Source: Flavobacterium gillisiae
GTDB lineage: Bacteria; Bacteroidota; Bacteroidia; Flavobacteriales; Flavobacteriaceae
DNA: 64,000 nucleotides
Direction of reading: 5' to 3'
Assembly: GCF_900107635.1 (NCBI RefSeq)
Contig: NZ_FNRD01000001.1
Location: 310,001 to 374,000, forward strand
The translations under genes and the position numbers were made by a program. Every line of letters begins with the position of its first letter. The stretch's first letter is position 1. Under the pieces are notes generated by a model. It was given only the letters and a program-made list of their open reading frames with translations. It was not told the origin of the DNA and searched no databases. Shown piece after piece: positions 1 to 7,984 of the stretch.

Positions 1-712
1 CTACCAGTTCTGGAGCAATTTTATTAGTATAATCTTCTTCGATTACTTTAAAACCAATACTTCTTAGTTTATTAAAATAATCACGGCCATAAATGCGAAC
101 ATGATCGTATTGTCCAAATATCTTAGCACGCTCTTTTTGGTCTGTAATAGTATCGTCAGAAAAAGTGGTTTCTCTAGATAAATCTTGTGGAATTTGTAAA
201 ATGGCCATTCCGCCAGGTTTCAATACACGATACAATTCTTGCATTGCTTTAGTGTCATCTGGGATGTGTTCTAAAACATGATTGCACAAAATAACGTCGT
301 ACTGATTGTCTTCAAATGGCAAATCGCAGATATCTGCTTTTACATCTGCCAAAGGCGAAAATAAATCCGTAGTGGTGTAATCGAGATTTTTCTGGTTTCT
401 GAATAATTTATAAAATGCCTGTTCAGGTGCAAAGTGAAGTACTTTCTTTTTTACATTAGAAGTGAAAAAATCAGATTCTTCATTTAGAAACAGCCAAAGT
501 AAACGGTGTCTTTCTAAGGAAAGTGTACTTGGTGATAGGACATTGTTTCTTTGTGTTCCGTAGCCATAAGGTAAGAACGATTTAAAACTTTTTCCGTCAA
601 TAGGATCGGTAAATTTGTCCCCTTTCAAAGCTAAAGCTAAAACAGGTCTAGCGACATAGCTTAAACGAATAAGTAATGGGCGGGGGATGGTATTGAGTAT
701 TAATTTAAACAC
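1..712 (-). CDS. Class I SAM-dependent methyltransferase (3' end outside window)
   Basis: An open frame of about 237 codons runs off the left edge, so the C-terminus is missing. The middle of the protein carries the sequence VLHFAPEQ and, further on, DVILCNHVLEHIPDD and LKPGGMAIL. These are the post-I and motif II/III region of Methyltransf_11-type enzymes. The classic GxGxG loop is replaced by HFAPEQ. The substrate cannot be told from sequence. No in-frame ATG fits the N-terminus; the start is most likely GTG at 712-710, giving an N-terminus beginning MFKLILNTIPRP. That GTG lies inside the inverted repeat that bounds the neighbouring GxxExxY cassette (see findings). No SD-like sequence is visible. 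The family is confident, the exact function unknown. Confidence 0.85.
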   Translation of the reverse strand, partial: MFKLILNTIPRPLLIRLSYVARPVLALALKGDKFTDPIDGKSFKSFLPYGYGTQRNNVLSPSTLSLERHRLLWLFLNEESDFFTSNVKKKVLHFAPEQAFYKLFRNQKNLDYTTTDLFSPLADVKADICDLPFEDNQYDVILCNHVLEHIPDDTKAMQELYRVLKPGGMAILQIPQDLSRETTFSDDTITDQKERAKIFGQYDHVRIYGRDYFNKLRSIGFKVIEEDYTNKIAPELV

Positions 713-740
713 AGATTTCACAGATTTTCACAGATTTAAT
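709..740. repeat. Left inverted repeat flanking the GxxExxY gene
   Basis: This stretch of about 32 bp is built from three CACAGATTT-like units and is the near-perfect reverse complement of 1116-1148. Together the two arms bracket the GxxExxY gene almost exactly, ending at its stop codon on this side. Confidence 0.8.
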
Positions 741-1114
741 TATAAAATAACTCTTTTGTATTTTAGGCTATCCTCACCAAAATTCACTAATAAACCAATT
801 TTGTTTTTAGAGGCTGCAAGATAATTTAATGTTTGTTTTATTTCACCACTTGACAGTTGTTCAATTGCTTTTAATTCTAAAATAATTTCATTGAAAACTG
901 TAAAATCAGAAAAATAATATCTTGGTAAAACTATTTCTTTGTATGCAATATTGTATTTTTTTTCTCTTTCATAGGGGATGTTATTAGTCTTAAATTCATA
1001 TTCAAGAGCGTCACCATATACATTTTCACTGTGTCCTTTTCCAAGAATTTTATGGACTTCCATACATAAACCTATAATTTTATAAGTTTCATCTTTTAAA
1101 TAGAATTCTTCCAT
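740..1114 (-). CDS. GxxExxY family small protein (PD-(D/E)XK-like fold)
   Basis: This 124-residue protein carries the family motif GHSENVY at residues 27-33. A later D70...E80-L-K82 pattern matches the catalytic core of PD-(D/E)XK-like proteins to which the GxxExxY family (TIGR04256, PF13366) is assigned. The length of about 125 residues is normal for the family, and the function is not established. There is no signal peptide or membrane segment. The gene sits alone between map and a methyltransferase gene, and inverted repeats hug its start and stop. This suggests a separately acquired cassette rather than an operon member. It is intact, so probably still functional. Confidence 0.85.
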   Translation of the reverse strand: MEEFYLKDETYKIIGLCMEVHKILGKGHSENVYGDALEYEFKTNNIPYEREKKYNIAYKEIVLPRYYFSDFTVFNEIILELKAIEQLSSGEIKQTLNYLAASKNKIGLLVNFGEDSLKYKRVIL

Positions 1115-1115
1115 A

Positions 1116-1148
1116 ATAAATCTGTGAAAATTAGTGAAATCTGTGTTC
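1116..1148. repeat. Right inverted repeat flanking the GxxExxY gene
   Basis: This is the partner of the repeat at 709-740, with the core AATCTGTGAAA followed by GTGAAATCTGTGTT. It starts two bases outside the ATG of the GxxExxY gene. The two arms differ only by a few substitutions and one length difference near the middle. Confidence 0.8.
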
Positions 1149-1178
1149 TTTTGATGATTTATTCCTAATGCATTAAAC

Positions 1179-1997
1179 CTAGATAACTAACGGCACTTTT
1201 CTAAACTCATCTTCTTCAGTACTTACAATTCCTAAGGCTTGATACACATAAGCAAATGTGGATAATATTTCTGGTTTACCGTCAATAAGCGCTACATCAT
1301 GCTCAAAATGAGCACTTGGTTTATTGTCGGCTGTGGTTATTGTCCAACCGTCTTTGTGCTGTTTGATGTTTTTAGTTCCCATATTGATCATTGGCTCAAT
1401 TGCAACTACCATTCCTTCAACAAAAAGTTTTCCACGACCACGTTTTCCGTAATTAGGCATTTCTGGATCTTCGTGCATTTTTTGCCCAAGTCCATGTCCA
1501 ACTAACTCGCGAACTACTCCGTATCCATGAGCTTCAGTATATTTTTGAATGGCATTACCAACATCTTCTACGCGATTTCCAGCTTTAAATTCACGGATAC
1601 CTACGTACAATGATTCTTTGGTGATTTGTAATAATTTTTTAGTTGCAGGATCTACTTCTCCTATTTCGAATGAGTAAGCATGATCTCCATGGTATCCATT
1701 TTTGTAAGCGCCACAGTCTACAGATATGACATCGCCACTCTTAAGAGGCGTATTGTTTGGGATTCCGTGTACCACTTGAGCATTCGGACTCATACATAAT
1801 GAGTTTGGGAAACCATATAAACCAAGGAAACTAGGGACAGCGCCATGGTCACGAATGAATTCTTCGGCTAATTTATCTAAATGTAATGTAGTAACTCCTT
1901 CTTTAATTTCAGAAGCAATCATTCCTAATGTTTTCGATACTATTAAAGCACTTTCGCGCATTAATTCTATTTCTTCGCGGGATTTAACTATAATCAT
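1179..1997 (-). CDS. map: Type I methionine aminopeptidase
   Basis: Cytosolic dinuclear-metal enzyme that removes the initiator methionine from nascent proteins. All five metal-ligand motifs are visible: Asp in SVDCGAY and in GDHAYSF (about residues 93-108), His in GHGLGQKMHEDP, Glu in AIEPM and Glu in AHFEHDVAL. The length of 272 residues is slightly above the usual 250-265 because of a short C-terminal tail. A TAnnTTTG box lies 20 bases upstream of the ATG, inside the gap to the TolC gene, so map probably has its own promoter. The call is secure. Confidence 0.97.
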   Translation of the reverse strand: MIIVKSREEIELMRESALIVSKTLGMIASEIKEGVTTLHLDKLAEEFIRDHGAVPSFLGLYGFPNSLCMSPNAQVVHGIPNNTPLKSGDVISVDCGAYKNGYHGDHAYSFEIGEVDPATKKLLQITKESLYVGIREFKAGNRVEDVGNAIQKYTEAHGYGVVRELVGHGLGQKMHEDPEMPNYGKRGRGKLFVEGMVVAIEPMINMGTKNIKQHKDGWTITTADNKPSAHFEHDVALIDGKPEILSTFAYVYQALGIVSTEEDEFRKVPLVI

Positions 1998-2016
1998 ATT
2001 TGCTATTTTCAGTTGG

Positions 2017-2024
2017 CAAAAGTA
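2017..2024 (-). promoter_or_regulatory. -7 promoter box of map
   Basis: TACTTTTG on the minus strand matches the Bacteroidota consensus TAnnTTTG and sits 19 bases upstream of the map start codon. Confidence 0.6.
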
Positions 2025-2039
2025 CGGTTTTAAAATTAT

Positions 2040-3449
2040 TTAATCAGGATTGGCCATAATTTTATATAATTCAGAGTTCGAGATAAAAAACTCATTGCGT
2101 AAGGCGATTGCCGTCAACTGGGCTGTTATTAAACTACTTTCGCGACTGTTAATTAGAAAAAGGGAACTTTCTCCAAAAGTAAACAACCGCTCTTCTGACT
2201 GTAACATCGTTTTGTAGTTGTTCACTAGGTCGCTTGCCATAAGTCGTTGCTTATCCAGAGAGGTGATTACTTCTTTCTGCGCTTTTATTTTATTCGAAAG
2301 TTGTAAACGCTCTAGATTTAAGCTATTTGTAGATTCTTGAATTTTGTACTGCGTTAATTTCAGACCACCTCTTTCTTTTCTTACAAATATAGGGTACGAA
2401 AAATTAATTCCTACTTTGTAGTTTTCAAATTTGTAACTGTCGATGTACTGTGGTTCTGATAAATAGGAGTAGGATAGATCAATTTTTGGCAATAAGGCAT
2501 TCGCCTTTAGTTTTCTATCGACCTCTAGCATATCAATTTTGGTTTCCAATGCGCTAATTTTGGGATGATTTTCTATTGAGAAATTATTGGCTAATAGATC
2601 ATTTGTTTTTAAGGTTTCTTGAATCGTATTTTCAATTAGCAGTTCCGGAAATAGCGCTTCAGAAAGTTCCATAGGAATTGAATTGTCTAACCATAAAAAA
2701 TTAGATAATTCTAGTTTTGCTTTTAGTAATTTTAGTTTAGAGTTTTCTAAGCTTAACTGACGACTTTTGAAACTTATTCCTGCTTCCACACTATCAATAG
2801 CTCTTTTGTCACCTTGTTTAATTAATGACTGAACTGCTTTGTAACGTGTCTCCGCATTAGTATTATACTGCGAATACATTTGAAACTCTTCATAATTTTT
2901 TTTCCAATTAAAATAAGCGACAGATGCATCGTACAAGACTGCAATTGCTAGCAGTTTTCGTTCGGCTTGACCTAATTGCATTTGCATCTTAGCCTTGCGC
3001 AAATCGGCCATTCGCTGATTGATAAATAAACCTTGTCCTAAAGGAACTGATATTCCTAACGATGTTAATCCAGCATTAGGTACCGTGTTTTCAGGGTTTA
3101 GATAGTATCCTTCGTTTTGATCAAAACCAGCTTTGATTTCGATGCCGTACCAAGTTGGGATTTTGAAACTGCTATTTAAAATTGAATAATACTCGGTGTC
3201 CTTGAATTGCTTTTTATCAAAATCAACTTCAATTTTCGGATCGAAAGCGCCTCTTGCAGCCATTAAAGTTGCCTGCGCTTTATTGATTTCTAAATTAGCT
3301 GTTTTAACCAGTGGATGAAATTTTTTGACATATCCCAAATACTCATTGAATGTAAACTGCATTTTTTGAGGTAATGTCGTTTCACTTACTGTATTTTGAG
3401 CTTGAAGATTCAAACTGAATAGCAGTAAAAATAAAATAGAATATCTCAT
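2040..3449 (-). CDS. TolC family outer-membrane efflux protein
   Basis: A 469-residue protein with a signal peptide (MRYSILFLLLFSLNLQAQ) followed by the two long coiled-coil helical repeats typical of OEP/TolC proteins. It would form the outer-membrane channel of a tripartite exporter. Its ATG overlaps the stop of the HlyD gene by one base (TAATG), implying translational coupling. It is the last gene of the operon LRR-TetR-ABC-HlyD-TolC. The exported substrate cannot be read from sequence. Confidence 0.92.
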   Translation of the reverse strand: MRYSILFLLLFSLNLQAQNTVSETTLPQKMQFTFNEYLGYVKKFHPLVKTANLEINKAQATLMAARGAFDPKIEVDFDKKQFKDTEYYSILNSSFKIPTWYGIEIKAGFDQNEGYYLNPENTVPNAGLTSLGISVPLGQGLFINQRMADLRKAKMQMQLGQAERKLLAIAVLYDASVAYFNWKKNYEEFQMYSQYNTNAETRYKAVQSLIKQGDKRAIDSVEAGISFKSRQLSLENSKLKLLKAKLELSNFLWLDNSIPMELSEALFPELLIENTIQETLKTNDLLANNFSIENHPKISALETKIDMLEVDRKLKANALLPKIDLSYSYLSEPQYIDSYKFENYKVGINFSYPIFVRKERGGLKLTQYKIQESTNSLNLERLQLSNKIKAQKEVITSLDKQRLMASDLVNNYKTMLQSEERLFTFGESSLFLINSRESSLITAQLTAIALRNEFFISNSELYKIMANPD

Positions 3450-4804
3450 TATTTTTTTTCTTTAGTTTTACCGCCTTTTTGATTCATTTCATAATAATCT
3501 GGTGGGAATCCGTTAAGGGTACGCCATATTTCAAACCAAACTGGAACGGTATTTAGTAAAGCAATTGTTTGTGCTCCAGATCCAATACTTAATTGTTTTG
3601 GCCAAGGATCTTCTTCAGGATCAGGGGCAATCAGCACTCTGAATTTTCCATTATCGCTGATGAATTTTTCAACTGCAACAATTCTACCACCAAATGTTCC
3701 GTAAGACATATCGGGCCAACCTGAAAATACAATGGTAGGCCAACCATCAAACCAGATTCTTATTTTGGCACCTTTGGAAATTAAAGGCAAATCTAATGGG
3801 TTTACATAAGTTTCTACGGCAATATCGTACTCTGATGGCATTACGGTAGCAATGGGTGTTCCTTCTTTAATAGTTTCGCCAATTCCCGCTTGCAAAGCAC
3901 GGTTAATGTATCCATTTTGCGCTGCTTTGATGTAATACATGCCATTACGAATGCTGTAATTAGCATATTGGTTTTTAAGTTTGTTTACTTGCGCTTCAGT
4001 GTCATATTGGTTGCTTAATGCGGTAAATTGGTCGCTTTCTGCCTTAGCTACCTTTTCATTGTATTCTGCCTCAATACGGTTAAGCTCCACCTTCGCATTT
4101 AGTAACTCATTTTGGGTGGTTAATAATTTGTTTTCTTGAGTGATTATTTTAGCTTCAACTTCTTGCTGTTTTAAACGTTTCTCTTCTACATCAGTCATTG
4201 CTTTTAAACCTTCACTGTTTAGTTGTACTACTCGGTTGAACTGAGTATTGGCTATTTTAAGTTGCGTTTTTACGGCGACTAAATCGATCGAATCACTTTT
4301 AATTTTAAAGTTAGCTTGCTTTAGTTTGTTTTTAGCTTGCTCTAATTTTAGATTTTTTTCGCTTTGAATCGATACAATTTGACTTGCTAGCGCTCCGTAC
4401 TTTGAACTGTACGAATTTAGGGCTTGATTTTTAGCATTCAATTGATTTTTAGTGTTTTCTACTAAGTTAGGGTCCATGTAGTCTTCTTTTATCTCAGAGA
4501 TAAAAAGTATGGTATCCCCTTTTTTTACAAAATCGCCTTCTTGGACATACCATTTTTCAATTCGACCTGAGATCACACTTTGGATAGATTGTGGTCTTTG
4601 ATTTGGTTTTAAAGTAGTTACAGCTCCTTTGCCCGATATATTTTGGGTCCAAGGTAGGAATAAGGTAATAAACGCTAATATCGCAACAAGCGTTATAAGT
4701 CGATTTAAAATTTTATAGTGTGGCCTTGTTTCAAGTCCTTTAACCGTTTTGAAACGGTCAAGGTGGGCGTCAACATGTTTATTGTGGTCTGATATATTTA
4801 ACAT
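3449..4804 (-). CDS. HlyD family periplasmic adaptor subunit
   Basis: Membrane fusion protein of 451 residues linking the inner-membrane ABC protein to the TolC channel. There is one N-terminal membrane segment (about residues 35-51, ITLVAILAFITLFLPW). A split lipoyl/biotinyl half-motif follows (RIEKWYVQEGDFVKKGDTI), then a long coiled coil (about 130-280), then a beta-barrel region containing the second half (AALNG-like stretch GYINRALQAGIGETIKEGTPI). It lies four bases downstream of the ABC gene and overlaps tolC by one base. The architecture is that of type I secretion adaptors. The C-terminus is rich in Lys. Confidence 0.92.
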   Translation of the reverse strand: MLNISDHNKHVDAHLDRFKTVKGLETRPHYKILNRLITLVAILAFITLFLPWTQNISGKGAVTTLKPNQRPQSIQSVISGRIEKWYVQEGDFVKKGDTILFISEIKEDYMDPNLVENTKNQLNAKNQALNSYSSKYGALASQIVSIQSEKNLKLEQAKNKLKQANFKIKSDSIDLVAVKTQLKIANTQFNRVVQLNSEGLKAMTDVEEKRLKQQEVEAKIITQENKLLTTQNELLNAKVELNRIEAEYNEKVAKAESDQFTALSNQYDTEAQVNKLKNQYANYSIRNGMYYIKAAQNGYINRALQAGIGETIKEGTPIATVMPSEYDIAVETYVNPLDLPLISKGAKIRIWFDGWPTIVFSGWPDMSYGTFGGRIVAVEKFISDNGKFRVLIAPDPEEDPWPKQLSIGSGAQTIALLNTVPVWFEIWRTLNGFPPDYYEMNQKGGKTKEKK

Positions 4805-4808
4805 ACAG

Positions 4809-6467
4809 TTATTTTTTTAAATCTAAGATAATTTGTCCGTTTTCCATGGTGATACTTCTGTTACATTTGGTTTTCCAGTACTGATTTTTTGATGATACAA
4901 TAATGGTCCATTGATGTTCTTTGGCAGTAATGAAATCGATTATTGCATTGGCAACTTTGTCGTCCATGTTGTCTGTAGGGTCTTCATAGAACAAAATCTT
5001 AGGTTTACTGATAATACTTCTAGCGAGTAATATTTTTTGAGCATTAGACGATGACAATTGTTTTCCCTCTGGAAAAAGAGGCGTGTCTAAACCTTGTGGT
5101 AACGATTTTATGAATTCTTTTAACTGCATTCCTTCTATAGCCCATTTTAGAGTTTCTTCTGATACTGCAGTGTTTTTAAAGGTTATATTTTCAATCACAG
5201 TCCCTTCAAATGGAGTTTCTCCGAAGGTGATACTTTCTATTTGAGATCGGAATTGGTTGAGATTAATTTTTTTGAAGCTATTATCGTTGATAGAGATTGC
5301 GCCATGGCTGGGTTGAATTAATCCGGACAGTATGCGTATCAAGGTTGTTTTTCCAGAACCGTTTGCTCCATCTACAAATATGCGTTCGCCCTGACTGATA
5401 TTTAAGTTGATGTTGTTTAAAATTTTATTTTTCGAATCTGGAAATTTAAAGCTTACATTCTCAACTTCTAAAGCGATAGAAGTATAGCAATTGTCATAAT
5501 CTACAGTGAATTCCTCTTCCAGTTTCATATCAGTTATTAATCCTATTTTTTCAACTGATGTCAAAACATCGTAAAGTGTTTCTAGACCTATTATGATTTT
5601 TTCGACTGATGTGATTACTAATAAAATTATGATTTCTGCAGCGACAAATTGACCAATATTCATTTGTTGTGACAACACTAAATACCCTCCAATAGATAAT
5701 AAACTGGCGGTTATTATTATTTTGAAAATGATCAATTGGCTAAATTGAGTTTTAATTACTGAGAAATGTTTCTCTCTATAATTTAGATAATCTGAAACTA
5801 ACATGTCATTTTTATTCAGTGCAAAATCATGATGTAAATTATTTCTAAAACTAGAATTATTTCGGGCAATTTCTTGCAGCCATCCAGCAACTTTATACTT
5901 GTATTTTGATTCTTTCATACTTGTTTCTAATCCAGTATTGTAAGAGAATTTAAAAATAAAGTATAGTAATAACAATAATAATATTCCAAAAATGATGAAA
6001 TAATTGTGGTACAAAGACAATAGTATGATTCCAAAAATAATCTGTAGTATCGCTGCTGAAAAATCGATTAACAATTTGGCTGTTCCTTTTTGAATCATTA
6101 AAGTGTCAAAAAAGCGATTGGCAAGTTCTGGTGGATAGCTATTGTAGTATTCTTCAAATTTTATTTTGGGTAATCGAACCGCAAATTCAAAGGAGGATCG
6201 AATAAATATTTTTTGTTGTAAATTTTCCATTATACGCAACTGCATCAACGAAAGAACCCCAACTAGTGCTACACCAAAAACAACCAAAACAATTAAGACA
6301 ATCCATGAAGCACTTGCTCTTCCAGATTGAATGAAATTAGTTATGGCTTGTATTCCTAGTGGTAACGATAGACTGATTACTCCAGAGAGGATTCCGTAGA
6401 AAAACAATTGGTAAACATCTTTCTTGTCTAATTCAAGTAAATTATAAAATCGCTTTAATGGTTTCAT
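4809..6467 (-). CDS. ABC exporter (fused permease-ATPase) with non-canonical ATPase motifs
   Basis: A 552-residue half-transporter. Six membrane helices fill residues 1-300, then a nucleotide-binding domain of about 220 residues. Walker A is intact (GANGSGKTT). The signature reads LSSSNAQ where LSGGQ is usual. Walker B reads ILFYEDPTD, so the usual Asp-Glu order is Glu-Asp. The switch His is absent (TIIVSSKN). There is no N-terminal C39 peptidase domain, unlike bacteriocin exporters. Neighbouring HlyD and TolC genes make it the motor of a tripartite type I-like exporter. From memory, related Bacteroidota proteins share these deviations, so they may be a family trait rather than decay. The reading frame is clean. 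Confidence 0.88.
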   Translation of the reverse strand: MKPLKRFYNLLELDKKDVYQLFFYGILSGVISLSLPLGIQAITNFIQSGRASASWIVLIVLVVFGVALVGVLSLMQLRIMENLQQKIFIRSSFEFAVRLPKIKFEEYYNSYPPELANRFFDTLMIQKGTAKLLIDFSAAILQIIFGIILLSLYHNYFIIFGILLLLLLYFIFKFSYNTGLETSMKESKYKYKVAGWLQEIARNNSSFRNNLHHDFALNKNDMLVSDYLNYREKHFSVIKTQFSQLIIFKIIITASLLSIGGYLVLSQQMNIGQFVAAEIIILLVITSVEKIIIGLETLYDVLTSVEKIGLITDMKLEEEFTVDYDNCYTSIALEVENVSFKFPDSKNKILNNINLNISQGERIFVDGANGSGKTTLIRILSGLIQPSHGAISINDNSFKKINLNQFRSQIESITFGETPFEGTVIENITFKNTAVSEETLKWAIEGMQLKEFIKSLPQGLDTPLFPEGKQLSSSNAQKILLARSIISKPKILFYEDPTDNMDDKVANAIIDFITAKEHQWTIIVSSKNQYWKTKCNRSITMENGQIILDLKK

Positions 6468-6546
6468 ATAGGCTGCTTGTTATTTTTTTTCTTTTGTATA
6501 ATATATATGGGCTACTATTGGATGCTGTTATGCGTTCCGTTTCAAT

Positions 6547-7224
6547 TTATTCTTTTATTAATATGGTGTTGATTAAATCCATAAAGAAGTTTGTAGGGGA
6601 AACTTGTTCGTTGCAATCGGTAATAGTCGATAGGTGTTCTTTTAAAAAATGTTGGTGCAAAGAACCTTTTACAATGGTTGAGATTAGACTTTTAGCAAAA
6701 GGATAATCCGGGTTGATCTCGTTTACAATAGCGACCATTCTATTGATTAGTCTTTTGTAAATTATGAAATAACCTACTTTGTTTTCTTCGTCAACCTCTT
6801 TAGTATACAACGTTTTAGTGAATTCTATAATGACAATTCTATTTAGAATTCTTTCGTTGACATGTTCTGTTCTTTCATCATCAACTATTTTTTCAGTGAC
6901 AATAACAATAGCTCGCTTTAAGCGCTCCATAGGATCGTCAATATTAGTCAATTTGAAAACCATTTTGTATTCAATCCAACTCCAATACCACGAACACAAA
7001 TAGACTAGCAGTTTGTGCTTGTTTTCAAAATACCTGTAAATCGAACTTTCATTGGAGCCAATTCGTTCGCCTAATTTTTTAAAAGTAAAGTTGTCAAACC
7101 CTATTTCATCTATTAAAATGATACTTTCTTTAATTATCTTTTTTCCAAGAGCTGATGTTTCAGGATCTTTTACAAAGATTTTATCTGAAATTTGAATTTT
7201 TATATTTGTGATTAAATTATGCAT
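6547..7224 (-). CDS. TetR/AcrR family transcriptional regulator
   Basis: A 225-residue protein with a TetR-type DNA-binding domain at about residues 25-75. The recognition helix region reads FTFKKLGERIGSNESSIYRYFENK, with the family's hallmark Ser-x-x-Tyr-x-Tyr/His-F pattern. The C-terminal ligand-binding half is all-helical and not recognisable further. It lies 15 bases after the LRR gene and 79 bases before the ABC exporter gene, so it is almost certainly co-transcribed with them. The perfect palindrome at 7887-7914, over the operon promoter, is the obvious candidate operator for autorepression (inference). It has no promoter box of its own. Confidence 0.9.
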   Translation of the reverse strand: MHNLITNIKIQISDKIFVKDPETSALGKKIIKESIILIDEIGFDNFTFKKLGERIGSNESSIYRYFENKHKLLVYLCSWYWSWIEYKMVFKLTNIDDPMERLKRAIVIVTEKIVDDERTEHVNERILNRIVIIEFTKTLYTKEVDEENKVGYFIIYKRLINRMVAIVNEINPDYPFAKSLISTIVKGSLHQHFLKEHLSTITDCNEQVSPTNFFMDLINTILIKE

Positions 7225-7239
7225 TTTAATTGTTTACGT

Positions 7240-7848
7240 TTAAAAATCGATTTCAAAACCAAAATTAATATTTTTAAGTTCTACGTTGTCAAGCGGTAAG
7301 CTATTTTCATTCAAATATAAATGCTTTAAGTGAGATAATGAATTAATGTTTTTCGGGAATTCTTTTAATTCATTTTGACGCAAACTCAAATACTCTAAAT
7401 TTTGAAGTTTTAACATTTCACTAGGCATATAATTGATTCGATCATTATCGAGATACAACGATTTTAGATTTGGTAACTTTGCTAAAATGTCTAATGATTG
7501 AGGTAAGTCTAAGTTTTTCTCATCATTTAAATACAATTTTTCAAGGGTTTTAAGTTTTGAAAAGTCTTTAGGCAACACCTTAAAATCGTTTCCACTTAAA
7601 TCTAATGTTTTTAATTTTTTCAGCAAGAATAATGCTTTAGGTAGTTCTTTTAAATGATCATCCTTTAAACTTAGATATTCTAAATTGACAAACTTAGAGA
7701 AGTCTACTTTTTCTAAATCAATTTTGTTATTACTTAAATCAAGACGAATAATCGTCTCAGGGTTTGCGAGTGAAGTAGTATTTTGAGCATTACTATTGAT
7801 ATTAAATAGTAGCGTAATAATCAAACATTGAAGGAGTAAATTTTTCAC
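7240..7848 (-). CDS. Secreted leucine-rich-repeat protein
   Basis: About 202 residues if translation begins at GTG 7848-7846, giving a good signal peptide (KNLLLQCLIITLLFNINSNAQ). A longer frame reaching to 7899 would start inside the promoter box at 7876-7883, so I reject that start. The mature part holds six or seven LRRs of about 23 residues with the pattern LxxLxxLxLxxNxLxxLP, typical of bacterial LRRs. There is no C-terminal sorting domain or membrane anchor. It is the first gene of the exporter operon. Whether it is a cargo, an accessory binding protein or a bystander cannot be decided from sequence. Confidence 0.8.
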   Translation of the reverse strand: MKNLLLQCLIITLLFNINSNAQNTTSLANPETIIRLDLSNNKIDLEKVDFSKFVNLEYLSLKDDHLKELPKALFLLKKLKTLDLSGNDFKVLPKDFSKLKTLEKLYLNDEKNLDLPQSLDILAKLPNLKSLYLDNDRINYMPSEMLKLQNLEYLSLRQNELKEFPKNINSLSHLKHLYLNENSLPLDNVELKNINFGFEIDF

Positions 7849-7875
7849 AGTACTTTTTTTTAAGATTAATAAGTG

Positions 7876-7883
7876 CAAATATA
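7876..7883 (-). promoter_or_regulatory. -7 box of the LRR-TetR-exporter operon
   Basis: TATATTTG on the minus strand, 27 bases before the GTG start of the LRR gene. It is the only good promoter candidate for the five-gene leftward operon. Confidence 0.65.
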
Positions 7884-7886
7884 ATA

Positions 7887-7914
7887 GTATTACTATCAAA
7901 AATAATAGTAATAC
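7887..7914. promoter_or_regulatory. Perfect palindromic operator candidate
   Basis: GTATTACTAT and ATAGTAATAC form perfect 10-base arms around an 8-base spacer. The palindrome begins three bases upstream of the -7 box and covers the region where the -33 element should lie. Size and position fit a TetR-family autorepressor site. Confidence 0.6.
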
Positions 7915-7929
7915 CTAGATTATTTCTAT

Positions 7930-7962
7930 AAAAAAGGCTATTCGATTCGAATAGCCTTTAAA
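7930..7962 (-). terminator. Terminator of gpmI
   Basis: A 13-base stem (AAAGGCTATTCGA with its complement) is followed on the minus strand by a T run. It ends the leftward gpmI transcript just before the exporter operon's promoter. Confidence 0.8.
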
Positions 7963-7984
7963 ATGAGGTTGTTATGTAGTTATT

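Noticed and set aside
4809-6467. Reading the exporter ATPase as a pseudogene
   Set aside because: The frame is intact over 552 codons, Walker A is perfect, and the partner genes are intact and coupled.
7849-7899. Longer N-terminus for the LRR protein
   Set aside because: It would start upstream of or inside the -7 promoter box at 7876-7883 and would bury the signal peptide behind an extra hydrophobic stretch.
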